Part shown: one piece after another, positions 55,395 to 64,000 of the stretch
Layout: each line of letters begins with the position of its first letter
How positions within the stretch are numbered: position 1 is the first letter of the stretch
NCBI GenBank assembly: GCA_028274465.1
Contig: CM051456.1
Location: 101,531,348-101,595,347, forward strand
Direction: 5' to 3'
Origin: Plantago ovata
Lineage: Eukaryota; Streptophyta; Magnoliopsida; Lamiales; Plantaginaceae
DNA length: 64,000 bases
The notes under the pieces: generated by a model
Told to the model about the DNA's origin: nothing
What the model saw: the letters and a program-made list of their open reading frames with translations, nothing else
Database searches by the model: none
Made by a program: the position numbers and the translations under genes

Positions 55395-57478
55395 AATGCC
55401 TGCTGAAGAAGAAATATAAGATTGTATGAAGAAGTTACTCATACACGAGCAAATAACTGAATCTGATGCTAGGCAAATCAAGTCAATTGAACTAAATGAT
55501 GATTCTGACAATGACTCTCCTCCCCCAAGTCATGACAAGATAAATATAGTTCATGACAAAGAATTTCCAGCAAAAGACGCAGTTGCTCCAGATGTTGCTG
55601 AAACTATGCAACTTCCTGTGCCTGCTGATGAGTTACCACAATCTAGCAATGCTGAACAAGCAGTTGTTGATGAACCAATCTCAGCAGAAACACAACAAAA
55701 TACCAGTAGTACTGAGCAAGTACATGCTGAAGAGTCACATGCTGATGATGCTGATGAGCAAACTTATCCAGATCCAAAGAGCAGAAAACCTGTTAATAAA
55801 TGGATTAAAGATCATCCCTCTACGGATATGATTGGTGATATTGACAAACGCCAAGTGACTAGATCCAAAGTATATGCTACTGATGGACTTGCTGAAGAAG
55901 CAAATGTCGTAGAAGTAGAAGCTTTGTTCTCTTGCTTTGTTTCAGAAATTAACCCAAGACCATAGAAGAAGCTATAAAGCATTCTGAATGGATCAAGACA
56001 ATGCAAGAAGAACTGGATCAATTTGAAGGAACAAAGTCTGGAAACTTGTACCTCTTGCTGAAGGCAAGAAAGCTATTGGTACAAAGTGGGTGTTCAGAAA
56101 CAAGCTGAGTGAGTCTGGTGAAGTAACAAGGAACAAAGCATGTTTAGTTGCTCAAGGTTACTGTCAGACTGAAGGATTGGACTATGATGAGTCTTATGCA
56201 CCAGTTGCAAGATTGGATGCAATTAGACTTTTCTTGGCCTTTGCTACTCACAATGACTTCATTGTTTATCAAATGGATGTTAAAAGTGCATTCTTAAATG
56301 GTGAACTTGCTGAAGAAGTCTACTTGGAACAACCCCTGGCTTTGAACTTCCCTTAGAAACCAAAATGGTATACAAGCTTCAGAAAGCTGTATGTGGTCTA
56401 AAGCAAGCACCAAGAGCTTGGTATGTTACCTTAGCTAAGTTCTTGCTTGATAATGGTTTCAAGAAAGGTGAAGTTGACAAAACTTTGTTTACCATGAACC
56501 ATGATGGTAAAATACTCTTAGTTCAGATTTATGTGGATGACATAATATTTGGATCTAAGGACAAGCAACTTTGTGATGATTTTGCCAAACTCATGACAAA
56601 CAAATTTGAAATGAGTATGATGGGTAAATTGAATTATTTCCTAGGATTGCAAGTCAAGCAACTCAAGGATGGAATATTCATAAATCAAGCAAAGTATGCG
56701 AAAGAAATGCTCATAAAGTTTAGGATCAAAGAGGAAGAAAAACCTGAAAAGATCCCTATGAGTGTTGGTACCAAATTGGGCTATACTAAAGAAGATAAAT
56801 GTGTTGAAGAACACAAGTATAGGAAGCTCGTTGGCTCCTTGGTGTATTTAACAGCAAGTAGACCTGACATTCAGTATGTTGTTTGTGTGTGTGCAAGATT
56901 CCAATCTGATCCAAGAGAATCACACTACAAAAAGGCACTTAAGATACTGAAATATGTCAAAGGTACAGTCAATGTTGGATTATGGTATCCTAAAGATTCT
57001 GGACTTGAATTGGTTGGTTATTCTGATGCTGATCATGGAGGATCAACTCTTGATAGAAAAAGTACTTCTGGAACTTGTCAGTTTCTAGGTACTAGATTAA
57101 TATCATGGTTCAGCAAGAAGCAAACCTGTGTTGCCAATTCATCTACTGAATCTGAATACATTGCGGCTGGATGTTGCACAGCTCAAATCCTATGGACTCA
57201 GCAACAATTAAGAGATTATGGTATTTCTGCAAAGAAAACACCAATCTTTTGTGATAATACAAGTGCTATTGCTATCACGCAAAATCCTAAGTTCTACTCA
57301 AGGACAAAGCACATTGATATTAGACATCATTTTATGAGAGATCATGTGGAAAAATGAGACATTGAGGTTGTGAAAGTAGGTACTGATGATCAACTTGCTG
57401 ACATCTTTACCAAGCCCCTACCAGATAATAGATTCGCAATGCTAAGGTATAACCTTGGATTGACTGAATTACCTCAAT
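55395..57478 (+). pseudogene. pol: Sirevirus reverse transcriptase and RNase H
   Basis: The acidic linker 55426-55965 ends with frame changes near 55965 and 56050. RT follows ([31 protein letters not shown]) with a break at 56353, then KLQKAVCGLKQAPRAW and the catalytic YVDD at about 56531. RNase H has YSDADHGGSTLDRKSTSG, STESEYIAAGC and FCDNTSAI. A stop at 57355 interrupts EK.DIEVV, and the ancestral end is LGLTELPQ at 57478. At least three breaks, so not translatable as one product. Confidence 0.87.
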
Positions 57479-58454
57479 AGTAAGGAATACATTTGGCAGA
57501 TTGCTGAAACAGGCATTCAGCAAGCCAAAGTATGCTTACCTGAATAAAAGCTCCTTCCACTGATTTCTTCTAAAAAGAAATGATAAGTTCACTACATGAT
57601 TGCTGAAACAGGCATTCAACAAGTAATTCCTTCAAAATGGGTATTTGTTAGGAAACTTGATCACTTGCTGAGACGGGCACTCAGGAAGAGAAAAACCTTA
57701 AGGATTGCTGAAACGGGCATTCAGACAATCAAAGATACTGAAACAGGTATTCAAGTTTCAAAGGAAAAATTCTGAGACGGGAACTCAACAAAGAGCAAAC
57801 ACATTTCTTGGATTTTACCAAACGATATCTCAAGATAAAAAGAATTTGCTGAGACGGGAACTCAGAAATGTCTTTTAATTTAAGGAAATATGAGATATTT
57901 GATTAAGGGGGAACTTTCAGCAAATAACAAGGCTTGTTACCTAAAAAGGTAAGTGCCAAAGTCAAATTGTCCAAATTCGCTGAAAAGATTCTCGTTTACT
58001 TCAGCAAGCAATTAGAGTTGCGGTAAAAAGGATCAAATCCCGTAAATCAAGGTAAAATCAGTTTGTGACGTTAATCGTGTCACAAATAAACTCACTGTTA
58101 ATCATGACATGAAATATAATCGTGGCCATTGATTAAAGTAGTTTTTGATCTGACGGTTAATATTACAAAGAGAAAGTGTGCTCTGACGGTTTTTGTTAGT
58201 GGACCACTACGCATTTAATGCAAAGACTTCACTAACGCAGTCGAATCTCTGTTTTACCCTTGCTGAGAACTCAAAACCGTTTGAGCTTCTTGCACACCAG
58301 AGATACTATATAAACAAAGAATTAGAGAAAGACAAAATTCTTTAACTCACATTTCCTTTCTCTGCAAATTTTATAGCCTGTGCCCTGAATTCACTGTACC
58401 TCCGGTCAAAAAGCAAGTTAATCTTTTTCGTAAACTTCTACCGCTATATAAGAA
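57479..58454 (+). other. Sirevirus spacer between pol and env-like gene
   Basis: About 1 kb non-coding. It contains the seven-unit inverted repeat array (57501-57868), a purine motif AAGGGGGAA (57905-57913) and a run-up to the env-like start. A TATATAAAC-like sequence lies at about 58308 and could be a promoter for a separate env-like transcript (inference). Confidence 0.6.
57501..57868 (+). repeat. seven dispersed copies of a 23-nt inverted repeat, TTGCTGA-9-TCAGCAA
   Basis: Copies at 57501, 57600, 57665, 57705, about 57736, about 57770 and 57846. The type form is TTGCTGA, AACAGGCAT, TCAGCAA, a 7-bp stem with 9-nt loop. Variants keep CTGA..AC.GG..TCA, with loop forms AACAGGCAT, AACGGGCAT, GACGGGCAC and GACGGGAAC. 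Later copies have weaker outer stems. Spacing is irregular and the units are in no common reading frame. Confidence 0.75.
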
Positions 58455-60822
58455 ATGGCCCCTAAGAGACAGTCATCCAAGACCTCAAAGTCATCAAAGG
58501 CTAATAGTGCTGGGAAAAGCACTATTCCGGTTGTAACTCCGGCAACCAACACAATGAAAATTGTGTTGAAAAACGACCGTATAACGGAGAGACCCATGCC
58601 GCCTGCATATCTTGACACTACAAAGTGTGAACAGATGATGCAATGGGGCGGATTTGCCAAAGAGAAGTATATAAGATACTTCTATGAACAAGATTTAGAT
58701 GGAGAAAATGAAGAGGCACTGGACTTGATAAATCAACAAGGCCTTCTTTTCTTCATAACTGCTCGCCCTAAGAAAGTGAGTATGTTAGATGCCATGTAAT
58801 TCTACAACAATGCAGAAATCCAAACTCTTACTGATGGACAAGGAGTCACTAAAAAAGTGATTTCTACCACAGTTCAAGGTGTGCAAATCATCCTGAAATG
58901 GATTGATTTAGCCAACATCTTTCAGATTCCAACTACTGGAACTGAAGATGACATCACTGCCACTGATGAAGAAATTGAAGCCTTCTACAGTGATGTCAGA
59001 AATGAAAGAATGAAGAAAGGAGAGATTGCTCCCATGACTTGGACAAAGCACGTAAAAAGGAAGCATTTCTGCCATTCACTTGGTCTAGTAGCTCTGCTAC
59101 TCATCAAAGTCCTAGACTCCCAAGTTGGAGGAATTGACCAAGTAGGCTAGAGAAGGTGGCCGTTGCTGATGCATATACATGAGAACAAAACTGAGCTCAA
59201 CTGGGCAAAGTACATTTTCAACAGACTTGTTGATTGTGTTACTAAATTTAAGGTCAAGGTTGAAGACAACAAGGTCTCACCTACCTTCCCAGTCATGTAT
59301 GGACTAAAAATATGCTATATCCTTGAACACTTCAGGATTCAGCTGAGAAACTCATTGCCGATTAAAAAATCAGTATGCAATGTGGGAAGAGCCTTCTACA
59401 AGCAAAATGGACCTAAGCTTGCTGACAAGAAGTCAAAGAAGACAACAGCTGCAAATGTTGTCAGTATTGGTCAGCAAGAAAGGTATACAACAGCTGCAAA
59501 TGTTGTCAGTGCTAATCAGCAAGACAAGCTTTCAACAGCTGCAAATGTTGTTGATGAAACTGTTGTAGGTGGTGATCAACAAGGTACGTGTACAACAGCC
59601 GTTGCTGAAAATGCAACTACTGCAGATGCTGCTGCTGAAAAAAACTGGAGAAATCCAAGAAGAAAAAGAGGAAAGCTGATGATGACACTCAAACTGCAGT
59701 GTCATCAGCTGACCCCATCCCTAAGAAGAAACGGACAAAGACTCACCCAAGAAAGAAAACACTGGCTCGCAAGTCAGTTCCAATTGTCCATGATCTTTCG
59801 GATGATGCTCCAGGAGTTGCTGAAACACAAGCCACTCCAGTAGATGTTGATGAAGTGCTTGCGGAAGCCTTTAGCAATGTTGAAGTGTTTGCAGAAGCCT
59901 TCAACAATCAACTCAATGTTGGTACATCTGCTAAAATAAGACAACAAGGCAGTGGAAACGAAATTCCTGCTCCAATCCCCGATATCTACATTGTAGATAA
60001 TCTAGATGACCACACTCTGGAACCAGCAAGTGATATTGCTGCTGATCTGAGAAACGCGGCACTTGCTAATGCTGCTGAAAAGATGGTTGTTGAACAAGCA
60101 ACTCATCAAGTTGCTGAAACCGCAGTTACTGAAACTGTAATTGCTGAAGAACCAGTTGCTGAGACTGCAATGGTTCAAGTCTCAGAGGTTGCTGAAACAT
60201 TGCAAGAGACACTATTCGACGACGCATCTCGTGATGCTGAGAATACTGGACCTAGTTCACCAAAAACATCCATTGACAAAGTTCAGCTGGTGCTGACAGA
60301 ACTAAGCCAGCAAATGGATTTGGAGATTGATGACAACTTCAACAAATCAATAGATGTTTTCATGACCAGCAGTAAACTAAAAGGTCAAGATGTCTCTGTT
60401 GATCTTGTCATTTCAGAGACAAGGGAGATTGCTGAATCTGCACAGCCTTCTCAAATTGAGCAAGAAAAGAAGTCTGCTGAAGAACAAGTCCCAGATAATG
60501 AAGAAGCTGTCATTGCTGAAAGGACTGAGTCACCACCTACCCTTCTTCAGCAGGTAGACCCAGACATAAGCAAAACTTCACTATCTGAAACTCTTTCTTT
60601 TGCTGATATAATTATTTCTTTACAGACTTCTCAAGATACAAGTCAGAAGATTACGAAACTTCTGCACCAAAATCCACAACTCTTGTTCAGCAGGTAGATG
60701 AAGTTTTTGGTAATTCAACTAAGTTTGAAGACTTAGTACTTGTATCTAACTTAAAATTATTTCAGGATGAACAATTCAAGGATGTTTCTCAAGCTCCTGA
60801 AGCAATGGAAATAGTACCAACA
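58455..60822 (+). pseudogene. Sirevirus env-like (third) gene, disrupted
   Basis: Starts MAPKRQSSKTSKSSK. Stops fall at 58797 and 59148, and a frameshift near 59640 moves the reading to 59699-60697. Another shift near 60640 leads to EIVPT immediately before the insertion at 60823. The first 300 residues are globular (YIRYFYEQDLDGENEEALDL, NWAKYIFNRLVDCV), resembling the plant transposon protein domain found in the third gene of Sireviruses. After it come a 15-residue repeat, a basic stretch (PKKKRTKTHPRKK) and a long acidic part rich in VAET repeats. I see no clear signal peptide. The role of this gene is not established; env is only a positional name. Confidence 0.72.
59442..59620 (+). repeat. 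45-bp (15-residue) coding repeat in the env-like gene
   Basis: ACAACAGCTGCAAATGTTGT recurs at 59442 and 59487, with TCAACAGCTGC at 59531 and a weaker ACAACAGCC at about 59592. The encoded unit is TTAANVVS..QQ(E/D). Confidence 0.8.
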
Positions 60823-62095
60823 TGATGAACGGAGATTTGTCAGGTCTCGATTCAGCAAATAATATTTGTTATTTAGCCAAAGGCAATCCACAACTACAAC
60901 GAAAACCGTAGTGTAGCAGTAGAATGACTCGAGTGTCGTTCTCTCAGGACTATACTAGCTTTATCAAATCTAATTAAGAATATAAAACAGCAAATAGAAA
61001 GCAATAGGGGTTTTCAAGCAGAGATAATGGAGATTGGTGATAGTATGGTCCTTCTTAACATAATGGGTCGATAATCATGCATAAATTCCTCGGTCTTGCA
61101 TAGAGATCTTTGAATCAATCTTGTGTCCTGTTGCAAGTATTAAGCACTACGAAGATAATTTGGTCTGACTAGTCAACAACGATTGTCCTAATGTGTTCCG
61201 TAATTATTCAACACTACGAAGATAATTTGTCTGATGGTCGACTAGTGTCCATGCGTGCATAATAATCAATACAACATACGAGAATTTTGGTTGCAACTGA
61301 TCAACGAAATAAAGCAATGACACGGAGTATAATGCGCGATGTAGCCATTAGTATGATTATCTTCCCTCGCTAAGAATTCACATACTACCACCAATGATAA
61401 GTTTAGCTACTCATAATAGGCATGCAATCGATAGCAATCATAGAAGAAAACATATTGAAAGAAGAATAAAATAAGTAGATAAAAACTGTAAGATACAAAG
61501 TTACCGAAGGTTGTCAATCTCCGGATGATTGCGATCCTACGCGCTCCAATCTGCTATGAAAAAGTATCCCCTAAGCTACGGAACTCCCAGGACAGGCCCC
61601 GGGAAGTTCCTACCTAAAACTATAGAGAGAGGTGAGAAAGTAGGCTTGGAAAGATATGATTTTCGGAGAGAAAACTGAGCACTATATATAGGCCCCGAAA
61701 TATCACGGGGCGGTTCTCCCCATGGCTCCGGCGGTTCGCCCCCCAGTATTTCGCGGAATTTCTGCATTTTTCGACGCGGATTTGGATTTCTTCACCTTTT
61801 CGGACTCGGTTTATGACTTCTAGTAGCCTTCTAACCTCCATATTCGGCCCCTAGACTCCAAATCCTATCCGGAAACCTTCAGATACTCCAAATAGGCTTC
61901 TGGAACACCAATTCCTTGTAGACTTCAATATAATTGCCCCGAAATCTCCGAATTTCAACCAAAACCTGTAAAATAAAATCTAAAGGGAAACGTGACACTA
62001 TTCTAAAATGTACTAAAATATAGCAAAATTATCATAGAGGATAGCTAAATTAGGTGAAAAAGACTCGAATGAAAGTGTAAAATACACATTCATCA
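60823..62095 (-). repeat. 3' LTR of the second gag-only copy
   Basis: 1273 bp. TATA-like CTATATATAG at 61682-61691 with a GC-rich, partly palindromic block beside it (GGGGCGGTTCTCCCC, about 61709). The purine tract (minus strand) is 62096-62108. It is more diverged from 47601-48796 than that element's two LTRs are from each other. Confidence 0.85.
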
Positions 62096-62108
62096 AACTC
62101 CCCAAACC

Positions 62109-63013
62109 GAACCTTTGCTTGTCCTCAAGCAACTAAGCTAGACTCTAATACAGAAAATATGCAAGACTCAAAATGGAGTTTCATGCCAAATAAAATGAAC
62201 TAAATTACTGAATCTATCAAATAACATATGAACAAAAACCATATAAATCAAAGCATGAATATAGGTTGAAGAATACCTCGATTGACTTATACATATTCAC
62301 ATAAGCACTTATGTCAAGACAAGATAGTCTCTCGTAACATTCTCTACCTGGACCTAGTCAGTGACGACTTAATGATGCATGCTAAGATACGAATGGTTGC
62401 CCCGTGCCTATGAAACTGAGGACTTACTGTTGTTCCACCATGTTAAGACTTTTCCTCAAAAGAGGTCGAACCAGTACTGGCTCTCATCAAACGAAGGAGG
62501 GTTCCCTGTAAAAGATAACTCTCCCCTATTCTACCCATCTCTCAAGTAAAGTCTTAAGCTATTCACCACTTCCTGAATGGCAGGACGAGGGTGGTCTAGA
62601 ACAGATGACACTCAAGACAAAAAAGATAAAAATAAAAATTACAACACGATTACGAACATCACAAAAATGGAAAATAAGACTGAACTCATGTTAAACTACT
62701 ATTTGGCTTTCTTTTTGGACCCTTCTTTGCTTTTTTGGTGTCTTTTCTCTTTTCTTTTTTTCTTTCCAGATTCTTTTTCTTTTTCTTTTTTTTTCTTTTC
62801 TGGAAGTTTTCTTTCTTTTTTTTCGATTTTTTTTAGCCAACAGTAGCATAACAAAGAGAAACAAAATAACTCACACGACTTCCCCAAACCTATTCGAAAG
62901 AATAGGTTGGAGTACAAAATTTACGGAAAAAGGAAAATAAACTCACGATACGAGAATGAAAAACAGAAACAAGTCTATGATGGTGTAACCCCCTCCCCAA
63001 ACCTATTCGGAAG
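62109..63013 (-). other. internal 3' region of the second gag-only copy
   Basis: Non-coding, matching 48810-49660. Holds a T/C-rich low-complexity run (62700-62834), one intact hairpin (62887-62908) and the broken second one. ORFs 62577-62917 are low-complexity readings. Confidence 0.7.
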
Positions 63014-64000
63014 TGTTGAAGGGTAATTCGTGTTTCTTTCTAAGTTCGCAATGAGTCGCTAGTCTAAGTCATTCTAGTTCTTCTTCTTGTAGTGTTCCCC
63101 TAAGGTAGGAAATGTGCCTTCTTGTAGCTTCCTCGTACCTGAAATAGACTAGGGGGGGGGAGTTAGTGTCTCTTGCCCGGTCTGTAAGGTATCAGACCGG
63201 AGAGGCGACTTTACGAGTAGGGAGTTGTGAGGCTTCCCTAGTATGAGTAGTGAAAGTGGTGCTCGGGTGACGTAGTTAATGCTTACTGTTGAGGAGTAAA
63301 TGAGGGCCTTTTATACTTGAGACCCTTCAGCTAGGATTGAGGCCTTCCTCGGCCCAGGCCCATTAAGGAGGTCCGTGGGCCTTGGCCCAAGAGAGCAACC
63401 ATGGCTGGTCGCTCTGTGGTCCTCGTGCCTTCCTTGTGCGTGGGTGATGCGAGTAGTGTCCTGCTCAGTTTCTGTCAAGGAGCGTTATCTTGACGTAAGG
63501 TCTCCTCGAGCCCGAGAGATGCTCCTCGAGCCCACTGGCAGCTTTGTCCTTGAGAGGAGCTTATTTTGAGGGTTGTCCTCCCAGTGATGGTCGGACCTTA
63601 TGTTGGTCGATCCACACCTTAGTGACATACTTGGGTGTGGTTGTGCCCCTTGAGGGACGGCTTATGATGCTTTGTCGCGCTGTTAGACCGCTCCAGTTCG
63701 TACATGCGGACTGGACATATTTCAACCCTAACATATGTCCCCCTAGTTTCCAAGTATCTTTGTAGAAGATAGTTGAGGAACTATGTTGAAGTAGAGGTCG
63801 AGCAGAGCCTCGACTAGTAGTGGGCGAAAAAAGATTTCCGTATTCGCACCTTGGTATCTTTCCCTCCTCCTATCTCTCCCTCCCCCCCCCCCTTTTTATA
63901 GGGTGCGAGCAGACGTTGCTCGGACCGTATGAAAAGAGGTATTTTTGCTGGGAAAAGATCGGATCCGGGTAAGTATCCCTTAGTGGAATGGAATGACTTC
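63014..64000. mobile_element. unidentified LTR-like insertion, truncated by the window end
   Basis: Sequence changes abruptly within the hairpin of the host element at TGTTGAAGGGTAATTCG (63014). It is GC-richer, with CTCGAG-rich and GGCCTTGGCCC-like parts. TATAAAAAGG on the minus strand at about 63891-63900 and TATAAAAGG at about 63309 suggest an LTR promoter. No coding domain is seen in ORFs 63375-63765. Family and orientation unknown. Confidence 0.5.

Larger units (their letters stand above)
35930..60822 (+). mobile_element. Sirevirus-type Ty1/copia retrotransposon with env-like gene, decayed, incomplete
   Basis: In order on the plus strand: LTR (35930-45036, interrupted), initiator-Met primer site, gag with long coiled-coil tail, protease, integrase, RT, RNase H, then an env-like third gene. 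A third gene downstream of pol and an extended gag are established Sirevirus features. At least four later insertions interrupt it. Stops and frameshifts occur in every gene. The 3' LTR is not in the window: the env-like gene is cut at 60823 and not resumed before 64000. Confidence 0.85.
60823..63013 (-). mobile_element. second copy of the gag-only Athila/Tat-like element, left part only
   Basis: The LTR (TGATGAACGGAGATTTG to ACACATTCATCA, 60823-62095) is followed by the same purine tract and internal sequence as at 48797 onward, including the hairpin AACCTATTC-GAAA-GAATAGGTT at 62887-62908. The second hairpin is broken at about 63010 by another insertion. Gag and the other LTR are not reached in the window. 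Its target site cuts the env-like gene of the Sirevirus (5' flank CAACA). Confidence 0.85.

Noticed and set aside
57647-57660. TGTTAGGAAACTTG as the start of a 3' LTR of the Sirevirus
   Set aside because: It resembles the 5' LTR start (TGTAGGAAACTTG) for only about 14 bases; the following sequence is the hairpin array and the env-like gene, not LTR.
57501-57868. CRISPR-like array
   Set aside because: Units are divergent, irregularly spaced, and part of a plant retrotransposon; there are no cas genes and this is eukaryotic DNA.

Overview
This is plant nuclear DNA, almost certainly eudicot intergenic heterochromatin. It contains nested LTR retrotransposons (Ty3/gypsy and Ty1/copia) and one very large DNA transposon. 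LTR elements are primed by initiator tRNA-Met or tRNA-Asp, and the genes inside the DNA transposon have plant-type GT-AG or GC-AG introns. I see no ordinary host gene, rRNA, functional tRNA gene or CRISPR. The species cannot be named from the sequence.

Layout, outermost element first. A decayed Ty3/gypsy element of the Tat type (gag, protease, RT, dual RNase H, integrase) is the substrate of the first 36 kb. It survives as five pieces: 1-2242, 3761-5370, about 21990-22791, and 35711-35929, with material lost between RNase H and integrase. The insertions into it are: (i) a solo LTR of an Athila/Tat-like family, 2243-3760; (ii) a decayed fragment of a long gypsy LTR (here family C), 5370-21990, which itself holds a 14-kb PIF/Harbinger transposon (6144-20206, TSD TAA) and a solo LTR (20663-21981, TSD CCGAC); (iii) a reverse-oriented family C solo LTR, 22792-35710 (TSD GAGTG), split by a nearly intact copia element, 25110-35257 (TSD CCGAT); (iv) a Sirevirus-type copia element starting at 35930 and not completed in the window.

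The Sirevirus was hit in turn. Its 5' LTR holds a gag-only gypsy element of family C (37031-44576, TSD TAGGT). Its gag/pol junction holds a solo LTR (47385-53889, TSD TCAAC), which contains a gag-only Athila/Tat-like element (47601-52886, TSD GAAGT). Its env-like gene is cut at 60823 by a second copy of that element, and that copy is cut at about 63014 by an unidentified LTR running out of the window.

The most unusual object is the Harbinger element. Besides a transposase with a complete DDE triad and the usual Myb/SANT-like ORF1, it carries three more Myb/SANT-like genes with the same intron position, a GRF zinc-finger/coiled-coil/membrane-anchor gene, and an AT-hook plus PB1-like gene (the last, and one Myb copy, are frameshifted). 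Other notable signals are a four-unit hairpin array with covarying stems in the copia leader, a seven-unit hairpin-like array between pol and the env-like gene of the Sirevirus, GC-rich palindromes kept beside the TATA box of the Athila/Tat-like LTRs, a tRNA-like box A/box B module in the family C LTRs, and a 100-N assembly gap whose flanks overlap and restore an in-frame conserved motif.
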